NCBI GenBank assembly: GCA_030603365.1
Contig: JAUVXV010000003.1
Location: forward strand, 248,001 to 312,000
Direction of reading: 5' to 3'
Origin: Candidatus Heimdallarchaeota archaeon
Lineage (GTDB): Archaea > Asgardarchaeota > Heimdallarchaeia > Heimdallarchaeales > Heimdallarchaeaceae
DNA: 64,000 bases
The notes below the pieces were generated by a model. The model ran no database searches. It was given only the letters and a program-made list of their open reading frames with translations, and was not told where the DNA came from. Shown piece by piece: positions 7,083 through 16,777 of this stretch. A program made the translations under genes and the position numbers. The first letter of the stretch is position 1, and each line of letters starts with the position of its first letter.

Positions 7083-9126
7083 ATTTACTCAAATCCATTT
7101 TTTTATTGAATACGAAGATTGGTTTATGTTGTATACCACTTCCTTCGTAAAATTTACTAAAGAACTCATAAAAGTGTAATCTTAAAGTTTGAACGAATAC
7201 TAGTAACCCCTCTAATACCAACACAAAGATATTCCCTATTATCAGAATCAAGATTTTCAATCCTATGAAACCCACTTGTTCAGTTAATGCATTAATCACA
7301 CTAAGGAAAACTACATGTGCAACTAGCATTGCTAGCATTCTTCCATATGAAATTGTGTTACTAATAAATGTACTAAAAGATTCTAAAAGATGTATTACTC
7401 CCATCCCTATACCGCTTAAGAAATTACGCATAATGTTTTGCCTTTTTTTCTTAAAAAGGATACTTACAATTCCTTGTCCAAACAAGGTTAAACCAACGCC
7501 TACGGAAACAGATACAAGTCCGATTAGTACGAAACCTTCATTTTCTGGGTTTATTCCTAAATCTAGAATCCCAAGAGATGTTAGAAAATAGATGATTGCT
7601 GCATAAAGGAAAAATTGAGCTGTTGTATCTTTCAATAGTTCATCAAATTCTTTTTTTCTTATCTGATTGACAACTTTGAGCATCAACCCTAAAACAATGT
7701 GAATAGAACCAATAATTAGCGTTAGATTAAAGACTTGAACTAAATCACCTACAGGTTCTATAAAGGGATATTCCAATCCGAAAAGGTATACTGGATCATG
7801 ATGACCCGGTCCTGTAATTCCCAATAAATCTGTGATGTGAGCACCAAATGCTTCTCCAAAAATGAATCCCATAATAGATGACATAATTCCTATTATCATT
7901 ACAAGTAAGAACATTTGCCTAATACTCTTCTTCAACCCTCTTGCAAGCACACCCATTAAACCAATAATAAATAAAATCATTCCATGCCCCAGATCCCCAA
8001 ACATTATCCCGAAGAAAATGCTGAATGTGAAAATGAAGAAAATTGTTGGATCAACTTCATTGGATGAAGGAAGACCATATAAGCCTACAATCGATTGAAA
8101 TGATTTCGAAATAGGATTTTTTGCTTCTACAAAAGGAACGTTTTTTGTTTCTTCAGGAGATTCTCTTGTTACTAGAATTGTTTCAGGAAATTTACTGATT
8201 TCATTTTCAAGAACAGATAAGTCCCGTTGAGCTATCCATCCTTGAGTTATAACTGTTTTTAGTGTTCGTTTAGAAGAAATATAGAGCCTCAAGAAATGAC
8301 TATAGCTTTCTATTGATAATTTTAATGCTATGATAGTTTCCTTGTTTGTGATAGCAAATTGATTTAGTTCACTCTTAAGTTCTTTTATTTTATCTTCAAG
8401 ATGTTTACATTCTTTGACGATTTCGTTCTCAATTTCTGTTTTACTGAGGTGAATTGGACCTTCATGGTTATGTTCGAACCATCTTACATTTGATAGATTT
8501 TTAGTTAATCTTGTAATTTCTCCTTTTTTACCTTGAGCAAAAAGCATGTATCTGTTATATACAAGTGGAATAACCTCACTTCTAGTGATATCAGCTAAGA
8601 ATTCTTCTGCATCACTCTCCTTGGTAGTTGTTAAAATACCAACTATAGTTCTTTCATTTGAACCAATATCATAGGGATGCTCTTCTTCAATTAGTCTGAA
8701 CCCTTTAGCAATCAGTTGATTTAATTCTATTTCTTCTTTTTTCATCTCGTAATCTGATTTTAACTCCTCAACTCCTGTTTTTAGGTTACTAATTTGCTCT
8801 ACTAGGTTTTCTTCGATTTTCTCCAAATCCTCCCAATCCTCAAATAGAGGAGTGATTAAGGGTTGTTTCTTATATGCTCTTGCTATTTTTTGACCAAATT
8901 TCTCCTTTGGCTCAGGTATAAGTTCGATAAGATCCTTATATGCTGTTTCCATTGATCTAAGTTTTTCTAATCTAGATGCTGGATAAAAGTCTTCAACATT
9001 TTCTAATGTTATGCTCTCCTTAATCATTAATTTTTCAGTTTCTGCTAATTTTACTATGACTTTTGCAAAATCATCAATTGGTGTGATGATTGTAGCTTCT
9101 AACATTTTAGCTGGAAACAAACCCAT
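7072..9126 (-). CDS. atpI: V/A-type ATP synthase subunit I (a subunit, stator)
   Basis: A 684-residue protein with a cytosolic N-terminal half (about 1-350) rich in coiled coil, and a C-terminal half with about eight membrane helices. The essential stator arginine of the half-channels is R649 in QTLRLHFYEFF, the conserved motif of the family. FGIMFGDLGHG and ISYGRMLAM are other typical segments. Together with the c-ring it forms the ion path. The ATG at 9126 is preceded by GGTGAT at an appropriate distance. It follows subunit E by 8 bases and overlaps subunit K at its 3' end. Length is in the usual 600-700 range. Confidence 0.95.
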   Translation of the reverse strand: MGLFPAKMLEATIITPIDDFAKVIVKLAETEKLMIKESITLENVEDFYPASRLEKLRSMETAYKDLIELIPEPKEKFGQKIARAYKKQPLITPLFEDWEDLEKIEENLVEQISNLKTGVEELKSDYEMKKEEIELNQLIAKGFRLIEEEHPYDIGSNERTIVGILTTTKESDAEEFLADITRSEVIPLVYNRYMLFAQGKKGEITRLTKNLSNVRWFEHNHEGPIHLSKTEIENEIVKECKHLEDKIKELKSELNQFAITNKETIIALKLSIESYSHFLRLYISSKRTLKTVITQGWIAQRDLSVLENEISKFPETILVTRESPEETKNVPFVEAKNPISKSFQSIVGLYGLPSSNEVDPTIFFIFTFSIFFGIMFGDLGHGMILFIIGLMGVLARGLKKSIRQMFLLVMIIGIMSSIMGFIFGEAFGAHITDLLGITGPGHHDPVYLFGLEYPFIEPVGDLVQVFNLTLIIGSIHIVLGLMLKVVNQIRKKEFDELLKDTTAQFFLYAAIIYFLTSLGILDLGINPENEGFVLIGLVSVSVGVGLTLFGQGIVSILFKKKRQNIMRNFLSGIGMGVIHLLESFSTFISNTISYGRMLAMLVAHVVFLSVINALTEQVGFIGLKILILIIGNIFVLVLEGLLVFVQTLRLHFYEFFSKFYEGSGIQHKPIFVFNKKMDLSKYGS

Positions 9127-9134
9127 TTTATCAC

Positions 9135-9779
9135 CTATGTAAATATTAAGTCATTAATCCTTGTTCTGATTTTTTCTCTACTTGATTCTAACAAGTTTTC
9201 TATTGTATGGTTTATTCTAACTCTTTCTCTCGAATCTGTTAGTATGAAACCACCTTGTGTTTTCAAAGAAGTAGTGTTAATAATACAATCAATACCATCT
9301 TTCTTAGACATAGTTTTTACTATCTTACTAAAAACAGCTTCATCTTTTTTATCGATTAATATTTTTATTTGTTTTTCTCGCATATTTTTTACTGCTTTTA
9401 TTAAGGTAATTTCTAAATATTTTTCGTATTTTTTATTTTTTCTGATCAGACTTACTTCCTGTTCCACTATCTCAAATACTTCATCAATCAGCTTTTCTCT
9501 TGTTTGAATTATGATTTTTCTTGCTTCTTGTTGATGTTCAGTCTCAGTTCTTTTTTTTAGAAATTCAATTCGAGAAATCTCTTTATCTAGCTCTTTCTTT
9601 TTTATTTCTTCTACCAGTTTTTGTGTTTCTTTTTCTATTTCTTCTAGTCCTGATTTTGTCTCTTTTTGTATCTTCTTAATCTCGTTGTTAGCTTCTTTTT
9701 GAAGCTTATCTAACAATTTAGTAAGAGCTACGTTCTCGATTTTTCCTTCTGTATTTTTATTTAATCGAATTCTAATCAC
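9135..9779 (-). CDS. atpE: V/A-type ATP synthase subunit E (peripheral stalk)
   Basis: A 214-residue protein with a long charged N-terminal helix (about 15-110) and a C-terminal globular part with GGFILTD and the closing helix NLLESSREKIRTRI, as in subunit E. In the complex it pairs with subunit H and binds subunit B at the top of the peripheral stalk. The start is GTG at 9779; no ATG lies close by in frame. It follows the UspA-like gene by 3 bases and precedes subunit I, so it is translated from the same operon mRNA. Confidence 0.9.
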   Translation of the reverse strand: MIRIRLNKNTEGKIENVALTKLLDKLQKEANNEIKKIQKETKSGLEEIEKETQKLVEEIKKKELDKEISRIEFLKKRTETEHQQEARKIIIQTREKLIDEVFEIVEQEVSLIRKNKKYEKYLEITLIKAVKNMREKQIKILIDKKDEAVFSKIVKTMSKKDGIDCIINTTSLKTQGGFILTDSRERVRINHTIENLLESSREKIRTRINDLIFT

Positions 9780-9782
9780 CTA

Positions 9783-10211
9783 CTAAACTGGAAAGAGAAG
9801 AACTGGTATTTTTGATAATTCAATAACATATCGTACATGGTTCTTAATCAATCTCCTTGTTATTGTTTCTCTTCTTGTCCCCATTACTATGAAATCAGCT
9901 TCTTCTCTTTTTGATAATTCAATGATATTTTCAGATATTAAACCTTCAGTTATATCTGTTGTGATAAAAAGATGAGTGTCAGAAAAAACAGTTGTTAATT
10001 TCTCAAGAATGTTGTTATATTCTTGCTTGATTTCTTTAAGAATCTGATCTGGAGACCTTTCCCTAAAGACTGCTAAGTGCTCAAGATTTTGTTTATCGAT
10101 AACGTATAGTAAGTGGACTTCTGTAACCCAATCATCAAAGAATTCGATAAGCTGATTCACGAGCTTAGAGCCACTTTCAAAGTCACCTACTGCGACAAGA
10201 GCTTTTTTCAT
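9783..10211 (-). CDS. UspA-family (universal stress) protein within the ATPase operon
   Basis: A 142-residue protein of the UspA fold: strand-rich start MKKALVAVGDF, alternating strands and helices, ADFIVMGTRR near residue 113 and a closing PVLLFPV strand. In ATP-binding USPs the G-2x-G-9x-G(S/T) loop follows the MG; here the motif continues TRRETITRR without the second and third glycines, so ATP binding by the canonical loop is unlikely. ATG at 10211 is preferred over an upstream in-frame start because GGTG lies at the right spacing. It sits between subunits D (1-base gap) and E (3-base gap), so it is made together with the ATPase and may act on it (inference). Confidence 0.85.
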   Translation of the reverse strand: MKKALVAVGDFESGSKLVNQLIEFFDDWVTEVHLLYVIDKQNLEHLAVFRERSPDQILKEIKQEYNNILEKLTTVFSDTHLFITTDITEGLISENIIELSKREEADFIVMGTRRETITRRLIKNHVRYVIELSKIPVLLFPV

Positions 10212-10212
10212 T

Positions 10213-10857
10213 TTAGACACCTCTTTTCTCTTTTTTCCTAGCTTCAATTTTTTGTTTCAATTTCTTAATTGTATAAATATTTTCTAAATCATAAGCTTCA
10301 AGAACGTCTTCAACATATTTTATTATGTTCTGGAATCTTACTCGATATATTTTATCCAAAGCATTTAGATTCAATTGAATAGATTGTAAGTTTTTAATTA
10401 TTCTATAAGCTAAATTTTCCAATTCTGCTAATTGAACAACTAGAGTAAATGATTCACGAAATCTTTTTGCAGTAACCCACAGTAAACTGGAAATACCAAA
10501 AAATCCATAGGAAGGTTCTGGAATGTGACTTATTTCTAAATCTTTAAAGGGAACACCCATATATTCTACATGCTTAGAGCTGATAGTTACTTCTTTAGGG
10601 ATTGTTTCACTAAAAACGTTGATCATATCTCTTCCTAATTCAGATTCTGTTTTAATATATTCAATATAAGCTTCACTCAGACTCTTTTCCATTTTCTCTC
10701 TCAAGGATATTGCTTCAGCTGTTATAATGTGTAATTTCATTAACAGTGCCTCATATTTTTCTCTGAGAAGATCATAGGCTCTTTCGACTAATTTTAACTT
10801 CTTTTTGTATTTGAGAAGATTGTCTTTGGTTGGAGAAATATTTACTGCTTCTCTCAT
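10213..10857 (-). CDS. atpD: V/A-type ATP synthase subunit D (central rotor stalk)
   Basis: A 214-residue protein of the V-ATPase D family, the long coiled-coil shaft that rotates inside the A3B3 head. The N-terminal pattern [14 protein letters not shown] and the following [10 protein letters not shown] helix match family members, as does the C-terminal [19 protein letters not shown] helix, the second arm of the coiled coil. The ATG at 10857 overlaps the stop of subunit B as ATGA, a classic coupled junction. It is followed at once by the UspA-like gene. Confidence 0.93.
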   Translation of the reverse strand: MREAVNISPTKDNLLKYKKKLKLVERAYDLLREKYEALLMKLHIITAEAISLREKMEKSLSEAYIEYIKTESELGRDMINVFSETIPKEVTISSKHVEYMGVPFKDLEISHIPEPSYGFFGISSLLWVTAKRFRESFTLVVQLAELENLAYRIIKNLQSIQLNLNALDKIYRVRFQNIIKYVEDVLEAYDLENIYTIKKLKQKIEARKKEKRGV

Positions 10858-12248
10858 AGCATGTTCTCCTCCTTGCTTTTCATGAAAGTTTTAATCAAAT
10901 CTTCTGATACTTTAGTCAGTTCTGTTTCAGGTAGTTGTGAGAGAAGAGACCAACCAAGCTCAAGTGATTGCTCAATTGTTTTATGTTCATTTCCTTGATT
11001 TACAAAAACTTCCTCAAATTTGTCTGCGAAGCTTAGTAATACTTGATCTCGACGATTCAATTCTTTTCTACCAATAACTTCTGCAAGACTTCTTTTATCT
11101 AGTCCCTCTGCATAAGATGCATATAATTGGTCACTTAGTGAAGGGTGATCTTTTCTTGTAAACCCTTCTCCTATCCCGTCCTTCATCAATCTAGATAAAG
11201 ATCCTAGGACATCGATTGGTGGGTAGATTCCTCTGTTATGCATTGACCTATCTAAAATGATTTGTCCTTCTGTAATATATCCAGTCAAGTCAGGAATTGG
11301 GTGAGTTATATCGTCATTTGGCATTGTTAGATTTACTATCATTGTTATACTACCTTCAGAATCTTCAACAATTCCTGCTCTTTCGTAAATTGAAGCAAGA
11401 TCACTGTACATATATCCTGGAAAACCTTTTCTTGAAGGAACAGTTTCTAAAGCCACAGATATTTCTCTTAATGCTTGACAGTAATTTGTAATATCTGACA
11501 GTATAACCAATACATGATAATCCTTGTCAAATGCCAAATACTCAGCTGTAGTTAAAGCCATTCTTGGAGTAAGCAATCTCTCTGCTGCAGAATCACTTGC
11601 CAGGTTACTAAACATAATTACCTTGTTCAATGTTCCAGTTTCCTTGAAGAGTCTTTGAAAATAGATGTAATCGTCCATTGTCAAGCCCATTGCTCCAAAA
11701 ACGATTGCAAATTTCTCACTTCCATCTTGCTCAGTAATTTTTGCTTGTCTAACGATTTGACCAATAAGTTGATTATTTGGTAAACCTGCCCCTGTAAAAA
11801 TTGGTAATTTTTGTCCTCTTACCAAAGTATTCATGATGTCTATTGTTGATATACCAGTTTCAATGTAATTTTTAGGATAAATTCTTGAGGTTGGGTTGAT
11901 GGGAGTACCATTAACATCTCTATAATCATCAGAATAGATATTAGGTAACCCATCTAGAGGCTCTCCTAAAGAATTGAATATCCTTCCAATCATAGTTTCA
12001 GAAACGAATAACTGCATTGTACGACCATAGAACTCTGTTTCTATCTCATCCCTTTCTGTTTCATATGTACCTTGATAAAGCAGAATGATGACTTTTTCTT
12101 CTTCAATAGCTAACACTCTCCCTTTTCTAGACGGTTGATTTTCTAGATTTACTACAAGATATTCTCCCATTTGTATACCAGATACGCCTTCTACTACAAT
12201 GAGAGGTCCCTTGATTTCTGAAACACCTTTAACAGTTATTCTCGCCAT
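10854..12248 (-). CDS. atpB: V/A-type ATP synthase subunit B (non-catalytic head subunit)
   Basis: A 464-residue subunit B. As expected for the regulatory head subunit there is no complete Walker A loop; the corresponding region reads FTGAGLPNN. Conserved segments include [29 protein letters not shown] and the [20 protein letters not shown] block. Length is normal for the family. The ATG at 12248 is preceded by GGTGTG with good spacing. The gene starts 3 bases after subunit A ends and overlaps subunit D by 4 bases. Confidence 0.96.
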   Translation of the reverse strand: MARITVKGVSEIKGPLIVVEGVSGIQMGEYLVVNLENQPSRKGRVLAIEEEKVIILLYQGTYETERDEIETEFYGRTMQLFVSETMIGRIFNSLGEPLDGLPNIYSDDYRDVNGTPINPTSRIYPKNYIETGISTIDIMNTLVRGQKLPIFTGAGLPNNQLIGQIVRQAKITEQDGSEKFAIVFGAMGLTMDDYIYFQRLFKETGTLNKVIMFSNLASDSAAERLLTPRMALTTAEYLAFDKDYHVLVILSDITNYCQALREISVALETVPSRKGFPGYMYSDLASIYERAGIVEDSEGSITMIVNLTMPNDDITHPIPDLTGYITEGQIILDRSMHNRGIYPPIDVLGSLSRLMKDGIGEGFTRKDHPSLSDQLYASYAEGLDKRSLAEVIGRKELNRRDQVLLSFADKFEEVFVNQGNEHKTIEQSLELGWSLLSQLPETELTKVSEDLIKTFMKSKEENML

Positions 12249-12251
12249 TTT

Positions 12252-14054
12252 TCACACCCTATACCCATATTTAGAACCCAGTTCCTCCATCTCAGAATGG
12301 ATATAATCTTCAATTTTATTAAGTTGCATCAGATTTTCATTTGGAACATCCTCTTTCATTCTCTTCAGAATTTGAACTGATTTTAATGAGTTGAGAAGAG
12401 AGATGGGGCATCCATTTTTTATCAGGATGTTAGCTCTGTTATAAAATAGCAAGATATGTTTCATCATCCTCATCTGTTTTTCAATAGGACAGAATGAATC
12501 TACTGGATGGAAAGCACTTTGTTGTAAAAATCCAGTTTTAATAATATCAGCAATAAGAAGAATGAGTTGCTCATCAGCAGGTAAAGCTTTCGATCCTATA
12601 AGTTCGACAATGTGTTGAAGCTCATTATCTTTTTGTAAAATCGTAAACAATTCTTGACGATAACGACCCCAGTCTTCTAAACCTGATTCTAAAGCCCATT
12701 CTTCAATAACTTCAATATAACCTGAGTAACTTGTAAACCAGTTTATTGAGGGAAAATGTTTTCTATTAGCTAAGGTAGGATCTAACCCCCAGAAGGTTTT
12801 AACAAATCGTTTGGTGTTCGCCGTTACTGGTTCGCTAAAATCTCCTCCAGCTGGTGAAACAGCTGCTGTTATATTTATTGTTCCTTCACGATAGGGAGAT
12901 CCAAGTGCTATTATTCTACCAGCTCTTTCATAGAAATTCGCCAAACGTGCCCCTAGGTAAGCAGGATAACCTTCTTCTACAGGCATTTCTTCTAATTGCC
13001 CAGAAATCTCACGAAGAGCTTCTGCCCATCTGGAAGTAGAATCAGCTGTAAGAAGAACATTAAACCCTTGATCTCTAAAATACTCAGCAATTGTGATACC
13101 CATATAAATAGAAGCTTCTCTCGCAGCTACAGGCATATTTGAGACATTCGCAATTAAAATTGTTCTTGCCATAAGAGGATTCTTTGTGTGGGGGTCCATT
13201 AATTTAGGAAATCCTATTAAGACATCTGTCATCTCATTTCCTCTTTCTCCACATCCAATATATATTACTACATCTGCATTGCTCCATTTTGACAGCTGGT
13301 GCATTAAAACTGTCTTTCCTGTTCCGAAACCCCCTGGTATGGCTGCAGTTCCTCCCTTTGTAATCGGAAAAAACATATCAATAATTCTTTGTCCTGTTAT
13401 TAATGGTTCTTGCACAGGCATTTTTCTCAGAAATGGTCTTGCTATTCTAACAGGCCATTCATGCATTAACTTTAATTCTTCCTTCCTATTATCTTGTTTT
13501 TTTATAACAGCGATAGGTTCTGTTACTGTATACTCGCCTTTATCCTGAATTTCTAACAGATGTCCATGGATGTATGGTGGTGCGATAATCATAGTTTCAA
13601 TTGATTCAGTTTCTTTAACTGAACCTATCTGATCTCCTCCTCTTATGATCTCACCTTGTTTAAGATCGGGATTTGGTACGAATGACCATTTCTTATTCCT
13701 ATCCAATGCGTTTGTTTGAATCCCTCTTTCTATGAATGCTGATTTTGTGATATCTTTGATTGTTTCCAGAGGTCTTTGAATGCCATCAAAAATATTAGCT
13801 AACAACCCAGGTCCTAATTCAGCTGATAGTGATTTTCCTGTTGGATAAATTGGATCATTTATCCTCAAGCCTTCTAATGGTTCATAGACTTGAATTGTGG
13901 CTATCTCTCGTTCTATTGCAATAATCTCTCCGATAAGCCTTTCTTCACCTACGAAAGTAATTTCTCCCATTCGATAAGAAGAAAGATTTTTTGCTTGAAC
14001 AGTTGAACCTTTTATTGAAACTATTCTAGCTCCTTCTTCTAATGTTTTACTCAT
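12252..14054 (-). CDS. atpA: V/A-type ATP synthase subunit A (catalytic)
   Basis: A 600-residue catalytic subunit. Walker A is GGFGTGKTV at 241-249, preceded by the long non-homologous insertion typical of V/A-type A subunits (about 110-190). Further conserved blocks are GCGERGNEM, LLTADSTSRWAEALREIS and YPAYLGARLANFYERAG. It is about 20 residues longer than many archaeal homologues but has no intein. It is the first gene of the operon A-B-D-Usp-E-I-K. The 88-base gap to the divergent subunit F start must hold promoters for both directions. Confidence 0.97.
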   Translation of the reverse strand: MSKTLEEGARIVSIKGSTVQAKNLSSYRMGEITFVGEERLIGEIIAIEREIATIQVYEPLEGLRINDPIYPTGKSLSAELGPGLLANIFDGIQRPLETIKDITKSAFIERGIQTNALDRNKKWSFVPNPDLKQGEIIRGGDQIGSVKETESIETMIIAPPYIHGHLLEIQDKGEYTVTEPIAVIKKQDNRKEELKLMHEWPVRIARPFLRKMPVQEPLITGQRIIDMFFPITKGGTAAIPGGFGTGKTVLMHQLSKWSNADVVIYIGCGERGNEMTDVLIGFPKLMDPHTKNPLMARTILIANVSNMPVAAREASIYMGITIAEYFRDQGFNVLLTADSTSRWAEALREISGQLEEMPVEEGYPAYLGARLANFYERAGRIIALGSPYREGTINITAAVSPAGGDFSEPVTANTKRFVKTFWGLDPTLANRKHFPSINWFTSYSGYIEVIEEWALESGLEDWGRYRQELFTILQKDNELQHIVELIGSKALPADEQLILLIADIIKTGFLQQSAFHPVDSFCPIEKQMRMMKHILLFYNRANILIKNGCPISLLNSLKSVQILKRMKEDVPNENLMQLNKIEDYIHSEMEELGSKYGYRV

Positions 14055-14142
14055 TACCGGAAACCCTTACTTATCTAATAAGTAGTTTATTGTCCGACAA
14101 TGCCATAACAGAAAGCTTTAATCGTATAAGGTGAAACCAAAT

Positions 14143-14460
14143 ATGATGCAAGAATCTGAGTTAACAACAAAAGCTTTTGTCATTGGAGCACGTGAAACAG
14201 TGCGTGGTTTTCAATTAATAGGTGTACCAGGAAAAGAAGTTTCAACACCATCAGAAGTTCTCGAAACATTGGATTATGCATTGAGGGAGGATTATGCATT
14301 CATTATAATTTCAGCTTCTGTAGCGTATGAGATTGAGGAACAACTAGAATCTATAAGACTGGACACCCCTACTCCAATCCTTATCGTTTCTGATTTTAAC
14401 TTTAAAGTTGATGTTAGAGAATTAGAAACAAAATTCAGAAAATTTATTGGTATTCACTGA
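14143..14460 (+). CDS. atpF: V/A-type ATP synthase subunit F
   Basis: A 105-residue protein of the V-ATPase F family (Rossmann-like, binds D on the central stalk). The N-terminal KAFVIGARETVRGFQLIGV strand-helix and the DYAFIIISASVAYEI segment are typical. The ATG at 14143 (directly followed by a second ATG) is chosen because AAGGTGA lies 8 bases upstream; a GTG within that site at 14131 is less likely. It diverges from subunit A, and its last 17 bases overlap the 3' end of the convergent macro-domain gene. Confidence 0.92.
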   Translation: MMQESELTTKAFVIGARETVRGFQLIGVPGKEVSTPSEVLETLDYALREDYAFIIISASVAYEIEEQLESIRLDTPTPILIVSDFNFKVDVRELETKFRKFIGIH

Positions 14461-14980
14461 AAAAAACACTAAAAATCTCTTTGAAATTAGTAAAATCATT
14501 CTCAGTAAAAAGAACTATCTGTATTTGCTTGTAATTATGTTTTTTATTAAGAAGAAAATGGTTTATGCTCTCTACCATAATTTTAGCACATTTATCTAAT
14601 GGAAAACCCGCAATCCCTGTTCCTATTGCAGGAAAGGCTATTGATTCTAGTTTGTACTCTTTTCCAATAAGCAATGATTTTAAAATAGAACTTTTGAGAG
14701 AACGATCTGTTGTTTTGCTTCCTAAGTTCATAGATGCTGCATGAATAACATATTTTGCTTTAAGCATTCCTCCTGTTGTTATTGCAGCTTGTCCCAGTTC
14801 TATAGGTCCATGTTTTGAGCATTCTTCTTGAATTTGTGGTCCTCCTTTCTTTTTTATTACTCCTGCAACTCCAGCTCCAAGAATAAGTTTAGTATTAGCT
14901 GCATTTACAATAGCATCCACTGAGCAGTCTGTAATGTCTCCTTGAATCAAGGATACAACTGTTTCCTTTATTTTCCACAT
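14444..14980 (-). CDS. Macro-domain protein (ADP-ribose binding/hydrolase)
   Basis: A 178-residue single macro domain. The hallmark GDITDCSVDAIVNAAN at about residues 14-29, the GAGVAGVIKKKGG loop and the IAFPAIGTGIAGFP segment form the ADP-ribose pocket. The asparagine of VNAAN and the glycine-rich loops expected for MacroD-type or O-acetyl-ADP-ribose deacetylase activity are present. Family members remove ADP-ribose from proteins or hydrolyse O-acetyl-ADP-ribose; the exact substrate cannot be read from the sequence. The start is 9 bases from the end of the upstream GNAT gene, suggesting an operon. The 3' end overlaps subunit F antisense by 17 bases. Confidence 0.93.
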   Translation of the reverse strand: MWKIKETVVSLIQGDITDCSVDAIVNAANTKLILGAGVAGVIKKKGGPQIQEECSKHGPIELGQAAITTGGMLKAKYVIHAASMNLGSKTTDRSLKSSILKSLLIGKEYKLESIAFPAIGTGIAGFPLDKCAKIMVESINHFLLNKKHNYKQIQIVLFTENDFTNFKEIFSVFFSEYQ

Positions 14981-14989
14981 GTGAAAACC

Positions 14990-15736
14990 TCAGTACATAT
15001 GGTATTTAATACAGTCTGTTCCAAGTACTTTATCCACTATTTTGAAACCCATTTTATCATAGATTTGTAATGCTGGGGTATTTGATTCTTCCACCCACAG
15101 TGTGATTTTTCCTATGTTTTTTGAAAACAATTCCTGGCAGATTTTAGCGCTAACATCATAACCATAACCCTTGTTTCTGTATTCTTTTAAAACCCATATG
15201 CCACGAATTATAGCAAATGAAAACCTATCATTCGTCACAAGATGAGGAGCAAAAGCGACAGCAACCATTTGATTGTTTTTGGTTATCCCCACCCCACCAC
15301 CTGCACTATTTGATAATAACATCCTCTGTTTAAAACTTAATAGTTTGGATAGAACATCGTCTAGAATTAGGGATTCATACCTGTTCTTAGGACTAAAATC
15401 CTTTTCAACTAATTCCAGGCAGAGGAAGGTATTTATGTCCTTTCTTCTAACAGATTTATCCATCACCTTAAAATCAGTAAAATACTCTCGAATTAGGCTC
15501 AACCATTCAGGATCAAAAGATAAGCTGATTTCTCCTTTAGGGTCATATTCTTCCAAGAGTTCCTTGTTTGGAGGACCAAAAAGAGTTGTATGTAAATCAT
15601 AGGAGAATCTGTAAGACGAATTAGCTTGATCAAAATGTACAACATTAGGAAACTCGATTATATCCCATACTGTATAAGCTAGTCTTGCCATTCTTTTCTC
15701 GGCTACTTTAAAAATTCCTTCAAATTCCAGTGGCAT
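14990..15736 (-). CDS. GNAT-family N-acetyltransferase
   Basis: A 248-residue protein whose C-terminal half (about 125-245) is a GNAT domain: GIWVLKEYRNKGYGYDVS is the acetyl-CoA loop region (R/Q-x-x-G-x-G/A variant) and ESNTPALQIYDKMGFKI is the typical closing strand/helix. The N-terminal half is less conserved and may be a degenerate second GNAT unit. ATG at 15736 is used; a TTG 12 bases upstream is possible. It shares its direction with the macro-domain gene, with a 9-base gap. Substrate unknown; similar proteins acetylate small amines or protein N-termini. Confidence 0.82.
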   Translation of the reverse strand: MPLEFEGIFKVAEKRMARLAYTVWDIIEFPNVVHFDQANSSYRFSYDLHTTLFGPPNKELLEEYDPKGEISLSFDPEWLSLIREYFTDFKVMDKSVRRKDINTFLCLELVEKDFSPKNRYESLILDDVLSKLLSFKQRMLLSNSAGGGVGITKNNQMVAVAFAPHLVTNDRFSFAIIRGIWVLKEYRNKGYGYDVSAKICQELFSKNIGKITLWVEESNTPALQIYDKMGFKIVDKVLGTDCIKYHMY

Positions 15737-15787
15737 CCAAATTACCAATAAGTAGCTTGTTTATATCTTCTTCTCTACTTACTTCAA

Positions 15788-16699
15788 TCAAGTATATTTT
15801 GGTCCGTATAGTTCTGTATCAAGTTTATTGAGATATTCCTTATATTCACTTTTAGCTGAGATTTCTAAGGCTTTCTTTATCCTTACTGTTCCTTCATATC
15901 TCTGGCCCATTCTTACAAGTGCTTGACCTGACAAGAAAAAGGCTTCATCATCATCTTTTACTAGTGTTAGAAGTTCGTTACACATATTGAATGTTTTTTG
16001 AATATCTCCTTCTAGTAAGTATAATCGAGAAAGCTTGTTATAGAGACTTCGATTGACAGATCTAGTTTTCTCCTCAACTTGAAGCGCTTGAAGATATTTC
16101 TCTTTTGCAATATCAGAGCGACCCATATGCTCATACAAATCTCCTAACTCTTCATATAATTCTTGATTTGTAGGTTCAATTTCTATAGCTTCATTATAAG
16201 CATCAATAGCTGATAGATAATTTTCTATCTCTTTGTAACTACGCGCCAATAATCGCCATACTTCAATTTCTTCTCTCTTTGTTCTAAGAAATGTCTCAAA
16301 ACTTAATATTGCGACTTGATATTCTCCTCTCTGTAAAGCTAATTTGCCTTTACCTAACCAGGATTGAATAGCTCTTGGATTGAGAGATGTAGCCTTAAAA
16401 TAATAATTTTCTGCAACATCAAACTGATTCTTAATACGATAAATCTCTCCAAGTAATTCATAAGTTTCCCAATGATCTGAATCCTCAGCAATTACAGTGG
16501 TTAATTCTTCAATAGCTGAATTGAATTGCCCTTGTAAGTAAAGGACTTTACCTTTCAGAAAAACTAGATTTGTATCTTGATATTTCTCAATCATACGTTC
16601 CAAGAACGATAAAGCTTCTTCTAATAGAGTATTATCAATTAGACTCTCAAGTAATTCCATTTCAAACGGTTTCATATCTTGACCAGTTTCTAACCCCAA
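15788..16699 (-). CDS. Tetratricopeptide-repeat protein
   Basis: A protein of 303 residues made of about eight helix-pair repeats with TPR consensus residues, for example WETYELLGEIYRIKNQFD, AIQSWLGKGKLALQRGEY and QELYEELGDLYEHMGRSD. No signal peptide, membrane segment or other domain is seen, so it is probably a cytosolic protein-interaction scaffold. The start is ambiguous: TTG at 16699 has GGTGG just upstream, whereas ATG at 16675 gives 295 residues. A separate TPR protein is encoded at 35932-36963. Partner unknown. Confidence 0.85.
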   Translation of the reverse strand: MGLETGQDMKPFEMELLESLIDNTLLEEALSFLERMIEKYQDTNLVFLKGKVLYLQGQFNSAIEELTTVIAEDSDHWETYELLGEIYRIKNQFDVAENYYFKATSLNPRAIQSWLGKGKLALQRGEYQVAILSFETFLRTKREEIEVWRLLARSYKEIENYLSAIDAYNEAIEIEPTNQELYEELGDLYEHMGRSDIAKEKYLQALQVEEKTRSVNRSLYNKLSRLYLLEGDIQKTFNMCNELLTLVKDDDEAFFLSGQALVRMGQRYEGTVRIKKALEISAKSEYKEYLNKLDTELYGPKYT

Positions 16700-16777
16700 G
16701 AAACCACCAACAAACTTTGTACGTTACTTAATAAAAACTTTTCAGTAAAAAAACAATAAATTAGAGAAAGTAAGTTA

